Source of the DNA: Ovis canadensis
Taxonomy: Eukaryota > Chordata > Mammalia > Artiodactyla > Bovidae
Length of the DNA: 64,000 nt
Direction: 5' to 3'
Assembly (NCBI RefSeq): GCF_042477335.2
Contig: NC_091256.1
Location: 31,588,001-31,652,000, forward strand
The notes below the pieces were generated by a model. It searched no databases and had not been told where the DNA came from. It saw only the letters and a program-made list of their open reading frames with translations. This document shows positions 51,120-63,090 of the stretch, piece by piece. A program made the position numbers and the translations under genes. Positions within the stretch are counted from its first letter, which is position 1. The number at the start of each line of letters is the position of its first letter.

Positions 51120-51462
51120 TGGTACTGATAACCTATTTGCAGAGCAGGAATAGAGACACAGATGTAGAGAACAGACCTGTGGATACGGAAGCAGGGAAAG
51201 GAGAGGGTGGGGTGAATTGAGAGAGTAGTATTGACGTATGTACACTACCATCTATAAAATAAATAGCTAGTGAGTAGCCGCTATATAGCGTAGGGAGCTC
51301 AGCTCGGTGCTCTGTAATGACTTAGAAGGGTGGGATTGAGGAGTGGGCTGGTAGGGGAGCTCTAGAGTGTGGGGATATATGTATACATATAGCTGATTCT
51401 TGTTGTCATATAGCAGAAATGAGCACAACAATGTAAAGCAGTTATATTCCAATAAAAAATGT
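51120..51462 (+). mobile_element. L1 3' UTR fragment
   Basis: Sense L1 tail: CACAGATGTAGAGAACAGAC, GGTGGGGTGAATTGAGAGAG, TAGGGAGCTCAGCTCGGTGC, then CAATGTAAAGCAGTTATATT and CCAATAAAAAATG. Confidence 0.75.
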
Positions 51463-52717
51463 TAATGGTAAAAAGGGTTAAATAACCATGAAAAGCCATT
51501 TTATCTATTATCATGAATTTGACTTTATATCAGCCTTTTTGAATAAATGTTTCTTTCCTTATCTTCTTTACCCTCTGTCTTCTTTGAATTGCCTGCTCTG
51601 CTAGACATTGTGTTACTTTATCTTCTCTATTTTTGCCCTAAATGACATTTTTATTTCCTGTACTAGAATAGAATATTGACTAGGATAAAAATGTTAAAAA
51701 TGAAAGATTCCTTCTAACCCTGAAACCCCATGAAATAGTGGCCTTGTTTTCATGACTGATTCATGGCATTTGACACTGTTTAATCATGATCGCCCTTCCT
51801 GATGCTCTTCCAGTAACTTCTAGGGAACTGTAAAATACTTAATGTCTTTTATTTGGGCCTTATGTTTTTTCCCGTTGTTTAACATCATTCACTATAAATT
51901 TTTTTGAACCAAAGACTGTTACATTTTGGAGATATGTGATGCCAAGGACTCAGTGATGATATTCAGGGAATCTAATATCCCTTTGTATTGTGGACAGAAC
52001 TCTGAAAACTAGTTAAGAACTTTGCCTTCTGCCTTGACTTCAGCTATTACTTATCTTTCTTCCTTCCTTCTTTTTTTCCTTTCTCCGTCCTTCCACAGAC
52101 ATTAGTTTAGCTTCTCCTATGAATCAGATACTTTAGTATATGTTAGGATACAGATAAAATATAAGGTGAGCCTTACTCTCAAGAAGATAAATATTATGGA
52201 TAGTATACAGAAGAACATTCAGAGTACTATAAAGATACATCCCTTTGGAAGTTGTAGTTGCAAAAGTCATTTCAAGAACGGGGTATGGTTTTGTGATAGC
52301 TTGAAGGCAAGAAAGCACATGGCTTATTCTGGGAACTGTAGGAGTAGAATGGCTCTGTCATAGGATGGAAGTGGTAAAAGAAGACATGGGAGATGAAGTC
52401 TGAGGCCGGGTGGATGGACTATGACATCCTAAGAACCTTAGACATCATTCAGAAGATTTGGGGTGTTTTGTGGGATTGCCACGAAAGAGTTTTAGGAAAA
52501 AATTGACTTTGACTTGATTAGATTCAGGTTTTAGAAAGACCATTCAAACAGTGGCTGGAAGGATGGAATAGAGTAGAAGACTAGTGCCTAGGAAACAATG
52601 GTTTTGCAAGAAGCTAATCTTTAAAAGTTGAAGACACAAACTAATGCAAAGAATTGGTCTTGCAGTTTCTGACTGAGCAGTTCGTTGAATAATATTGTCA
52701 TTCATGAGGAATGGCTT

Positions 52718-53424
52718 GCAGAAAAAGTTGGCTTCAAGCTCAACATTCAGAAAACGAAGATCATGGCATCTAGTCCCATCACTTCATGTCAAATAGATGG
52801 GGAAACAGTGGAAACAGTGTCAGACTTTATTTTTGGGTGCTCCAAAATCACTGCAGATGGTGACTGCAGACATGAAATTAAAAGATGCTTACTCCTTGGA
52901 AGAAAAGTTATGACCAACCTAGATAGCATATTGAAAAGCAGAGGCATTTCTTTGCCAACAAAGGTCTGTCTAGTCAAGGCTATGGTTTTTCCTGTGGTCA
53001 TGTATGGATGTGAGAGTTGGACTGTGAAGAAAGCTGAGCGCCGAAGAGTTGATGCTTTTGAAGTGTGGTGTTGGAGAAGACTCTTGAGAGTCCCTTGGAC
53101 TGCAAGGAGGTCCAACCAGTCCATCCTAAAGGAGACCAGTCCTGGGTGTTTATTGGAAGGACTGATGCTGAGGCTGAAGCTCCAGTACTTTGGCCACCTC
53201 ATGCGAAGAGTTGACTCATTGGAAAAGACCCTGATGCTGGGAGGCATTGGGGGCAGGAGGAGAAGGGGACCACAGAGGATGAGATGGCTGGATGGCATTA
53301 CTGACTCGATGGACTTGAGTTTGGGTGAACTCCGAGAGTTGGTGACGGACAGGGAGGCCTGGCGTGCTGCGATTCATGGGGTCTCAGTTGGACACAACTA
53401 AGCGACTGAACTGAACTGAACTGA
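52718..53424 (+). mobile_element. BovB LINE, 3' part with long open frame
   Basis: 5'-truncated copy whose C-terminal frame is open from 52685 (non-BovB lead-in) to 53401, 238 codons. It includes the [20 protein letters not shown] and [20 protein letters not shown] segments. It lacks the endonuclease and reverse-transcriptase core, so it cannot be functional. It ends in (CTGAA)n. Confidence 0.94.
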
Positions 53425-53780
53425 AAAGAGAAGAGCAGAAGGTGGCTGTGTATGGAGGAAGGATGAGAGGAGTTATTTTAGATCTGTTGACTTAAAGTAC
53501 CTGAGAAATATCACAGCACAGATGTTAAGATATCTTAGATACACAGCTCAGGATTGCTGTGCATCCTCTGAGAACCTACTCAAATGCTTCCTTTGACTCC
53601 CATCTTTTCCTAATGATTATTTCATTAAAAAAAAAACACCTTTTCTACTTTCATATTTTCCAGATCTTTACTTCTGACATGGTATTTCCCTTTTACTATA
53701 TGGTATTTCACTTTTCACAGGATTTTCTTTACTATTAAATTATTTCTCACTTCTATTAGTTTGAGAGTACAGACTATGTC

Positions 53781-53783
<3 letters not shown>

Positions 53784-53818
<35 letters not shown>
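53784..53818. repeat. (GT)n microsatellite
   Basis: About 17 uninterrupted GT units. Likely polymorphic. Confidence 0.97.
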
Positions 53819-53820
<2 letters not shown>

Positions 53821-53829
53821 CTTTGATTT

Positions 53830-54612
53830 AAATGGCTTGCTAAATGTGATGGCAGCATCATGGCAGCAGAGGTTGTTCCTTTTTCTCCACTTTGATTTAA
53901 AACTAATCAGACATACATTACCAGAAGAAGAAAAGAAATTAAAAAAAGAGAGCACCTCTGCACAGCATACTAGAAAACCTGGGGTATTCATACATCTGTG
54001 CACCTGAGAGTGGATGGATTGGACTGCAGAGGAGGTGGCAGAGCAAGGGAAGTGGCACTGAATCTGGTGGCAGCAGAGGAGTCATGGCAGAGAAGGCAGA
54101 GCCCAATCTGTCAGTGAGCTGGTACAACCGTTCTGGAAGAGGAGGTAGAGGATGATGGTGGTGAGTGGGGGGGTCTGCCCTGCCACGTGTGTTGCAACTA
54201 AAGGCACCAGGTTCTCTCTGAGGACACTCAGTGGCCGTGGGAGGTAAAAGAAAGGCAGGTAAGCAGATCACAGGAAATGAAGGAAGTTGTCATCTTTCTC
54301 TTGGGCAGTGAAAAGGCTGCCCATGCACCTCTGGGACACCCTCCCTCCACCCTCCGTGCAAACAATTAAGGGACCTTCTACTGAGCTGTGGACTCACAGT
54401 AAGTCCCAAGTAATAAGCCCACATCTCTCCCGGCTTTGCACTACCTTTGCTATATTGTTTTGTGTCTGCTCCCAACCTTAGGGGCAAGTCAATGCCAGTA
54501 AGAACAGGAAACTTGTGTTTATAGCACCGCCTTTGGGAAAACAAAAGGAAGGCTCCTAATTGCTAACCTGGTGAACTGTTAAAATCAAAGTGAATAAAGC
54601 CTTGACAAAATA
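53830..54612 (+). other. Unassigned GC-richer block ending in a poly(A)-signal-like tail
   Basis: The block has higher GC content than its surroundings, Glu/Gly-like purine repeats, and ends GTGAATAAAGCCTTGACAAA then ATAAAAAAGG. It may be a retrocopy, an LTR, or the 5' region of an L1 transcript (the sequence from 53840 resembles L1 leader sequence). No convincing reading frame is present. Confidence 0.3.
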
Positions 54613-54616
54613 AAAA

Positions 54617-54740
54617 AGGAGGGCATGGCAACCCACTCCAGTATTCTTGCCTGGAGAATCCCACAGACAGAAGACCCTATGTGGTCCATTGTGTGGCGAA
54701 GAGTTGGGCACATCTGAAGTGACTTAGCATGCAAAATAAG
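54617..54740 (+). mobile_element. Bov-A unit SINE fragment
   Basis: GGGCATGGCAACCCACTCCA through GTTGGGCACATCTGAAGTGA. Confidence 0.8.
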
Positions 54741-54889
54741 AAAGTCTACCTCAAATACAACAGTAGAGATACTTTTCATCAGCCACCATAAATAGTAAGG
54801 ATAGCATGATATTAATTGACAATTAAATGACAATTTTTGAGCAGCCAAATCCAAAGGCATGAAATATTACAAGTTAAACATAATAAGAA

Positions 54890-56482
54890 TTTAAAATAAG
54901 TGTTATGAGGGAAATCAGTGGGCTACAAGAAAATTCAGAAAGGCAATATAATAGGCAATAAAACTAAAAGTGAGAGATTTTAAATCCCCACTATTAGCAA
55001 TGGATAGATTGTCCAGAGAGAAGATCAACAAGGCAATGTTGGAATTGAATACCACTTTATAAGAAATGAATTTATTAGACATATATTGAACATTCCATCC
55101 AACAGCAGTGGAACGCACATTCTTCTCATGGGCACATGGAATATTCTCCAGGATAGATCATATAATAGGCCACACAAAAAAATCTTAGCAAATTTAAAAG
55201 ATTGAAATCATATCTGTCTCCTCTGACCACAATAGTATGAAGCTAGAAATTAACAAGAGAAAAGTGAGAAGATCTGCAAATATGTGAAACTAAACAACAT
55301 ACTTCTAGACAACCGTTGGATCAAAAGGAAAAAGGGAAATAAAAAATTGTCTCAAAACAAATGAAAATTAAAACATATCACATCAAATATTGTGAGATTC
55401 AGCAAAAGTAGTTCTGAAAGTTTATAGCAATAAATGTATATATTAAGAAATTTCATCTCGATTGAGTAACCAAACTTTACTCCTCAAGGAGCTAGAAAAA
55501 GAACAAATTAAGTTCACAGTTAGCAGAAAGAAAGAAATAAGGATCAGAATGGAAATAAATGAACTAGAAACCACAAAAGCAATAAAAAGGATCAACAAAA
55601 TTAAGAGCTGATTCTTCAAAAAAGATAAGCAAAATTGACAAACCAAGACAACAAGGGGACTTAAATAAATTTAGAAATGAAAGAGGAGATATTACAGCTG
55701 ATGCTACAGAAATACATAGAATCCAAAGGGACTACTATTGAACATCTATACCAAAAATTATATAACCTAGAAGAAATGGATACATTTCTAGAAGCAAACA
55801 ACCTACCAAGATTAAAGTAGGAAAAAAAAAAAACAAATCTGAACACACAATAACGAGTAAAGAGATTGAATTGGTAATTTTAAAACTTCTAACAGAAAAC
55901 TCCAGGATCAGATGGCATCACTTCAGAATTCTACCTAACATTTAAAGAAAGTGTGAACACTTTCTTTAAATTTTTCCAAAATATTGAAGAACATGTCCAA
56001 ACTCATTCTTCAAGCATTATTTTGATACCAAGAATAGATAAGGATGCAACAAGAAAAGAAAACTGTAGACCACTATCCCTTATGAATATACATGAAAAAA
56101 TTCTCAACAAAATATTCGTTAACTGAATTCAAGAACACTTTGTACACTATGACCAATTTATCACTGGGATGCAAGGACTGTTTGATATATGTGAATTAGT
56201 AAATATATCATCACATCAATAAAATGAAAGACAAAAATCATATGGTCCTCTCAATAGATTCAGAAAAAGCATTTGACAGAATACAACATCTTTTGATGAT
56301 AAAAACCCTTAACGGACTGAGTATAGAAAGAATATACCTTAAAAGAATATAGGCCATGCATGACAAACCTAGCTAACATTATTCTTAATGTAGAGAAATT
56401 GAAAATATTTCCTCTAAGGTCAAGATCAAGGAAATGATCTTACCACTCCTACTCGGCACAGTACTGGAAGTTCTAGCCTCTA
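54890..56482 (+). mobile_element. Old L1 ORF2, segment 1
   Basis: Degenerate L1 ORF2. The end of the endonuclease-like domain (AGGATAGATCATATAATAGG, SDHNSMKLEIN-type peptide near 55240) leads into the reverse-transcriptase start (ACCAATTTATCACTGGGATG near 56151, a GMQG-type motif). Many stops and frameshifts. It is interrupted by a SINE at 56483. Confidence 0.8.
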
Positions 56483-56569
56483 GAGGATCTTCCCAACCCA
56501 GGGATTGAACCTGGGTCTCCCACATTGTAGGCAGATGCTTTACCATCTGAGCCACCAGGGAAGTCCAGA
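56483..56569 (-). mobile_element. Bov-tA SINE, head only
   Basis: CTAGAGGATCTTCCCAACCC to TGAGCCACCAGGGAAGTCC, inserted in the old L1. Confidence 0.88.
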
Positions 56570-56643
56570 GTAATTAGGCAAGACCAAGAAATAAAGACAT
56601 CCAAGTTGGAAAGGAAGAAGTAAAACTGTCATTCTTTGCTGAT
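56570..56643 (+). mobile_element. Old L1 ORF2, segment 2
   Basis: Continues the old L1 through AAGTAAAACTGTCATTCTTT then GCTGATGAT, which is the FADD catalytic motif region, cut by a BovB insertion exactly there. Confidence 0.75.
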
Positions 56644-57482
56644 GATAGAAATGGCATGGACCTAACAGAAGCAGACGATATTAAGAAGAGATGGCAAGAA
56701 TAGACAGAAGAACTATACAAAATAATCTTACTGACCCAGATAACCATGATGGTTTGATCACTCACATAGAACCAGACATCCTGGAAGTCAAGTGGGCCCT
56801 AGGAAGCATCACTATGAACAAAGCAAGTGGAGGTGATATAATTCCAGCTGAGCTATTCCAAATCCTAAAAGATGATGCTGTGAAAGTGCTGCACTCAATA
56901 TGCCAGGAAACTTGGAAAACTCAGCATTGGCCACAGGACTGGAAAAATCAGTTTTCAATCCAATCCCAAGGAAAGGTAATGCCAAAAATTGCTCAAACGT
57001 CCACAAAATTGTACTCATTTCACAGGCTAACAAAGTAATGCTGAAAATTCTCCAGCTAGGTTACAACAGTACATGAACTGTGAACTTCTAGGTGTTCAAG
57101 CAGAATTTAGAAAAGGGAGATGAACCAGAGATTAAACTGCCAACATCAACTGGACCATAGGAAAAGCAAGAGAATTCCAGAAAAACATCTACTTCTGCTT
57201 CATTAACTATGCTAAAGTCTTTGCGTGGATCACAACAAACTGTGGAAAATTCCTAAAGACATGGGGCTACCAGGTCACCTTACCTGCCTCCTGTGAAACC
57301 TGTATGCAGGTTAAAAAGAAATAGTTAGAACCAGACACAGAACAACTGACTGGTTCCAGATTAGGAAGGGAATACATCAAGGCTGTATATTGTCACCCTG
57401 CTTATTTAACTTATATGCCAAGTACATCATGCAAAATGATGGGCTGGATGAAGCACAAGCTGGAATCAAAATTGCCGGGAGA
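56644..57482 (+). mobile_element. BovB LINE, left part (RT fingers/palm)
   Basis: GCAGACGATATTAAGAAGAG, GCAAGTGGAGGTGATATAAT and CTGTATATTGTCACCCTGCT mark the reverse-transcriptase N-terminal half. Multiple frameshifts. It stops at ATTGCCGGGAGA and resumes at 59031. Confidence 0.92.
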
Positions 57483-59030
57483 CAGCAATCCAACTGCTGA
57501 GTATACACATTGAGGAAACCAGAATTGAAAGAGACACGTGTACCTCAATGTTCATTGCAGCACTGTTTACAATAGCTAGGACATAGAAGCAACCTAGATG
57601 TCCATCAGCAAATGAATGGATAATAAAGCTGTGGTACATATACATGATGGAATATTACTCAGCTATTAAAAAGAATGCATTTGAAATCAAAACCACAATG
57701 AAGTTCCATCTCATGCCAGTCGGAATGGCTGCTATCCAAAAGTCTACAAACAATAAATGCTGGAGAGGGTGCAGAGAAAAGGGAACCCTCTTACACTGTT
57801 GGTGGGAATGCAAACTAGTACAGCCACTATGGAGGACAATGTGGCGTTTCCTTAAAAAACTGGAAATAGAACTGCCATATGACCCAACAATCCCACTGCT
57901 GGGCATACACACCGAGGAAACCAGAGTTGAAAGAGACACGTGTACCCCAATGTTCATTGCAGCACTGTTTATAATAGCCAGGATATGGAAGCAACCTAGA
58001 TGTCCATCAGCGGACGAATGGATAAGAAAGCTGTGGTTCATATACATGATGAATATTATTCAGCTATTAAAAAGAATGCATTTGAATCAGTTCTAATGAG
58101 GTGGATGAAACTGGAGCCTATTATACAGAATAAAATAAGTGAGAAGGAAAAACACCAATACAGTATATTAACGCATATATATGGAATTTAGGAAGATGGT
58201 AATGATGACCCTATATGCGAGATAGCAAAAGAGACACAGATGTAAAGAACAGACTTTTGGACTCTCTGGGAGAAAGTGAGGGTGGGATGATTTGAGAGAA
58301 TAGCATTGAAACATGTATATTATCATATGTGAAATAGATCGCCAGTCCAGGTTTGATGCATGAGACAGAGTGCTCAGGGCTGGTGCACTGGGATGACCTT
58401 GAGGGATGGGATGGGGAGGGAGGTGGGAGAGGGGTTCAGGATGGCGAACACATGTACACCATGGTTAATTCATGTCAATGTATGGAGAAACAACTACAAT
58501 ATTGTAAAGTAATTAGCCCTCAATTAAAATAAATTAAAAAATTAAAAGAATGCATTTGAATCAGTTCTAACGAGGTGAATGAAACTGGAGCCTATTATAC
58601 AGAATGAAGTAAGTCGGAAAGAAAAACACCAATACAGTATATTAACGCATATATATGGAATTTAGAAAGATGGTAACGATGAACCTATATGTGAGACAGC
58701 AAAAGAGACACAGATGTAAAGAACAGACTTTTGGACTCTGTGGGAGAAGGTGAGGGTGGGACAATTTGAGAGAATAGCATTGAAACATGTATATTACCAT
58801 ATGTGAAACAGATCGCCAGTCCAGCTTTGATGCATGAGACAGGGTGCTCAGGGCAAGTGCACTGGGATGTCCCTGAGGGATGGAATAAGGAGGGAGGTAG
58901 GAGGGGGATTCAGGATGGGGGACACATGTATAACCATGGCTGATTCATGTCAATGAATGGCAAAAAAAAAAACAAAACACTACAATATTGTAAAGTAATT
59001 AGCCTCCAATTAAAATAAATAATTAAAAAG
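57483..59030 (+). mobile_element. Bovine L1 3' end with internal duplications, inserted in BovB
   Basis: Three overlapping L1 segments: 57483-57682 (ORF2 end), 57683-58540 (ORF2 end again plus 3' UTR) and 58541-59030 (repeat of the 3' UTR). The duplication ATTGCC(G/A)GGAGA at 57471-57482 and 59031-59042 flanks the whole block. The frame at 57644-58096 reads typical L1 C-terminal sequence ([20 protein letters not shown]). Confidence 0.88.
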
Positions 59031-59832
59031 ATTGCCAGGAGAAATATCAATAACCTCAAATACGTAGATTACACCACCCTTATGGTAGAAAGCAAAGAGG
59101 AACTAAACAGCCTCTTGATGAAGGTGAAAGAGGAGAGTGAAAAAACTGGCTTAAAACTCAACATTAAAAAAACTAAGATCATGGCATTCTGTGCCACACT
59201 TCATGGCAGATGGGGAAACAGTGGAAACAGTGAGAGACTTTATTTTGAGGGGCTCCAAAATCACTGCAGATGGTGACTGGAGCCATGAAATTAAAAGATG
59301 CTTGCTCCTTGGAAGAAAAGCTATGACAAACCTAGACAGCATATGAAAAAGCAGAGACATTTATTTGCCAACAAGTCTGTATAGTCAAAGGTAAGACTTC
59401 TCCAGGAGTCATGTATGGATGTGACAGTTGAACCATAAAGAAGGCTGAGCATTAAAGAATTGATGCTCCTGAACTGTGGCATTAGAGAAGACTCTTGAGA
59501 GTCCCTTGGACTCCAAGGAGATCAAATCATTCAATCTTAAAGGAAATCAGTTCTGAATATTCATTGGAAGGACTGATGCTGAAGCTGAAACTCCAATACT
59601 TTGGCCACCTGATGTGAAGAACTGACTCATTTGAAAAGACCCTGATGCTGGGAAAGGTTGAAGGCAGGAGAAGAAGGGGACAACAGAGGACGAGATGGTT
59701 GGATGGCATCACTGACTCAATGGACTTGAGTTTGAGCAAGCTCCAGGAGTTGGTGATGGACAGGGAAGGCTGGTGTGCTGCAGCCCATTGGGCTGCAAAG
59801 AGTGGGATATGACTGAATGACTGAACAACAAC
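59031..59832 (+). mobile_element. BovB LINE, right part
   Basis: Resumes the BovB at ATTGCCAGGAGAAATATCAA. The YADD position reads YVDYTT-like, i.e. mutated. It ends GACTGAATGACTGAACAACA. Confidence 0.92.
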
Positions 59833-59835
59833 TGA

Positions 59836-61444
59836 TCCTATATACAGAAAATCACAAAGAATTCCTTAAGAACTGCTGACTTAATCAACAATTTTGGTAA
59901 AGTTGTAGGATTTGAGTTTAGACAGAAATCAATTGAATTCCTTTACACTAATGATGAAACAACTGGAAAAACAATATAGTATCTCATTCACAGTAAGATT
60001 GAAACCCATAAAATATTTAAGGTTAAGTTTAATCAAGGAAGTAAAAGATATGCAAAATGAAAACCACAAAAATCTGCTAGATGAAAGTGAAGAACACAAA
60101 CAAATGGAAAGGCATCCTGTATTCTTAGACTGGAATAAGTAATGTGTTAAAATACCCATATAACTGCCAAACCATCTACAGATTCAATGCTATCCCCACC
60201 CAAACAGAAATAGAAGAAACAATCCTAAAATTTATGAGGAACCACAAAGACTCTGAATAGCCAAAGCAATCCTGAGACAAAAGAACCAAATCTAGAGATG
60301 TCACACTTTTGGATTTCATAAAATAATAGAAAGTCATAGTAAGAAAAGCAGTATGGTTCTGGCACAAAAATAGACCCATTGACTAATAGGACAGAATGGA
60401 AATTCTAAAATTGAGTTACATCGTATATGGTCATCTAGTATTTGAAAAGTGAGCCAGGAATACTCAGTGGGAAAGGGAAGTCTTTTCAATAAATGGTGGT
60501 GGGAAAACTGGAGAAATACATGAAGAGCAGTGAAATTGGACCCCTATCTCACAACACTCACAAAAGTTCACTCAAGATGGATTAAAAAGTTAAATACAAG
60601 ATCTGATACTGTAAAACTAGAAGAAAACATAGAGATAAAGCTCATTGACACTGGTCTTGGCAATAATTTTTTGAGCATGATGCCAAAATCATAAACAAAA
60701 AAAAATCCACAAATACAACTATATAAAATTCAAAAACTTCTGTACAGCATCATAAACAACTAAAAAGAACCTACAGAATGGGAGACAAATTTTGCAAATC
60801 ATGTATTCAACAGGGGCTTATAACAGAAAAGCAAACAGTCCAATTAAAAAATGGGCAGAAGAACTAAAGAAGACATCGTTTCTCTAAAGAAGACATCGAA
60901 GTGGCCAACAGACACATGAAAAGATGTTTAACATCACTAATCACAAGGCAAATGCAAATAAAAACCACCATGAGATATCCTCATCTCCCATCTGTTAAAA
61001 TGGCTATCATCAAGAAGGCAAGAGACAGCAGATGCTATCAAGTCTGTAGTGAGAAGAGAACCCTTATATGTTGTTGGTGGGAATGTAAATTGGCCCAACC
61101 AGTGTGGCAAACAATGTAGTTTCCTTAAAAAATTAAAAATAGATCTACCATATGATCCAGCTATTCCACCTCTGGGTATAAGCTAAAGGAAATGACTACA
61201 GGATTTTTGACAGTATTTATGAAGTCCACACTTAATGAAGCACTATTCATAACAGCCAAAATGGGGAAACAATTCAAATACCCATAAATGAATGAATAGG
61301 TAAAAAAGATACCGTATTATACACAGTGGGATATTGTTCAGTCATAAGAAAGAAAGATATCTTCCCATTTGTGACAATATGGATGGACCTTGAGCACATT
61401 ATGCTACTTGAAATAAGTCAGACAGAAGGACAAGTACTGTGCTA
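59836..61444 (+). mobile_element. Old L1 ORF2, segment 3
   Basis: Resumes the L1 after the FADD region (CCTATATACAGAAAATCACA). It runs through AACAATTTTGGTAAAGTTGT, GGTTCTGGCACAAAAATAGA and TTGTTGGTGGGAATGTAAAT to the ORF2 end. Degenerate. Confidence 0.8.
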
Positions 61445-61641
61445 GATCAGTTCAGTTCAGTTGCTCAGTCGTATCCGACTCTTTGCGACCCCATGAATCA
61501 CAGCATGCCAGGCTTCCCTGTCCATCACCAACTCCTGGAGTTCACTCAGACTCACGTCCATCGAGTCAGTGATGCCATCCAGCCATCACATCCTCTGCCG
61601 TCCCCTTTTCCTCCTGCCCCCAATCCCTCCCAGCATCAAGG
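61445..61641 (-). mobile_element. BovB LINE 3' end fragment, antisense
   Basis: TCAGTTCAGTTCAGTTGCTC (antisense tail) to CCCCCAATCCCTCCCAGCAT. This is the only BovB here on the minus strand. Confidence 0.92.
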
Positions 61642-61960
61642 TGATCACTTATATATGGAATCTAAAGAAATTAGACATATAAAAAAGAGGTGAAAATGGT
61701 GGTTACCAGAAAAAGGTGGTGGTTAAGAATAATGGTGTTTAAGGGTACAAACTCGAAATGAGTAGTGAGTAAGCCATCCAGATCAAAAGCATATAATAAA
61801 TATAGACAGTAATATTGTACTATAATCATGTAATGTGATAAATACTGCTCTATCATCAATCATATTACAATATGTAAATGTATCTATGATTACATAGATA
61901 AGCTTTATACCTTAAACTTAGCAAAATGTTACACATCAAATTTATTCAATAATAAATACC
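61642..61960 (+). mobile_element. Old L1 3' UTR, final segment
   Basis: GATCACTTATATATGGAATC and AATGGTGGTTACCAGAAAAA continue the L1 after the BovB fragment. The end is not sharply defined. Confidence 0.65.
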
Positions 61961-62129
61961 ATACTAACTTACACATGATTTACATATAGTAAATATTTTT
62001 TGATTAATTAATAAGATATTGACAGACTGGTATATATTTTTTTCTTACTGCAATCTACATAGATGCCCACCATTATGTAATAATGTAATAATTATCATTA
62101 TTGCTTATTGAAAACACATTATTTATCAG

Positions 62130-62285
62130 TCTTTCAAGTTCTTTATGATATGCCTGCAAACATACTCATGATTGCTATTATTGAAATTTTACAGAAGAAA
62201 CTGAATTTTGGATTAAAAAACTTGCTCAAGGTAAACCCAGCCAGTAAGTGGCACAGTTTCAGCTAAGGTCTTTGTACAAAGCTAA
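62130..62285 (-). mobile_element. MIR SINE (degenerate)
   Basis: ATTTTACAGAAGAAACTGAA, AACTTGCTCAAGGTAAACCC, then CCAGTAAGTGGCACAGTTTC is antisense MIR. Confidence 0.65.
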
Positions 62286-62740
62286 AGAGCTGGCAAATAT
62301 CCTAACATTTTAACTAGGTTAGGCTGTGGTTCATGTTATATTAAATAGGCAAGATCCTTAGGTTTTAATGCCTAGATATGTCTAATACTTTCCTTAACAT
62401 TAAACATGTGTTTATATTTTTCTAAAGGATTGTTTATTTCAATACAAGTTAGAAATTTTAAATTTTGAAAATATTATACAACTCTTATAGAATGATTTGC
62501 TAAATTCAGAAATTAATAAAGTAAATTTCTCCTTTCAAATTTTAATCTCTAAAGGCAATCACTTTTAATAAATTCGTTCAAAGTAAGACTTTTTCTGTGT
62601 ATACATTCCCATATTAATATAAATTGTTTTCTATAAGTATGGGATCATATTACACTATGCTGTATCTTCCTTTGTTTTCACATTACATGTTGTGTCTATG
62701 TGAAGACACACTGATCCACTTAATTTTTATCAGGACAAAT

Positions 62741-62963
62741 GTGTGTGTGTTCAGTCGCTTCCAACTCTTTGCAACCCCATGGACTATAGCCTGCCAGGCT
62801 CCTCTCTCCATGGAATTTTCCAAGCAAAAATACTGAAGTGGGCTGCCATTTCCTACTCCAGGGGATCTTCTTGATTCAGGGATCAAAGAAGAGATATCCA
62901 GGGATATCTCTTGCATCTCCTACATTGGCAAGTAGATTCTTTACCACTGAGCCCCTTGGAAAG
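62741..62963 (-). mobile_element. Bov-tA SINE
   Basis: Antisense copy from TGTTCAGTCGCTTCCAACTC to GAGCCCCTTGGAAAGCAC. A 10-bp inverted repeat (62890-62899 with 62902-62911) replaces the usual box-B region. Confidence 0.87.
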
Positions 62964-63090
62964 CACAAGGACAAAATAGTGTTCCATTTTATGGATGTAC
63001 TATACTATATCTACTGCTTATTTTAGTTGTTTCTGTAATTTTAATGGTACAATGATAAATCATAAAATTTCCTGAGTCATCTTAAGTATC

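Noticed and set aside
53939..54271. 110-codon minus-strand frame
   Set aside because: A proline/histidine-rich chance frame in the GC-richer block, with no recognisable domain and no splice context.
56691..57038. 115-codon plus frame as a host gene
   Set aside because: It is the BovB reverse-transcriptase N-terminal region, broken on both sides.
57655..58047. 130-codon minus-strand frame
   Set aside because: Antisense of the L1 ORF2 C-terminal region.
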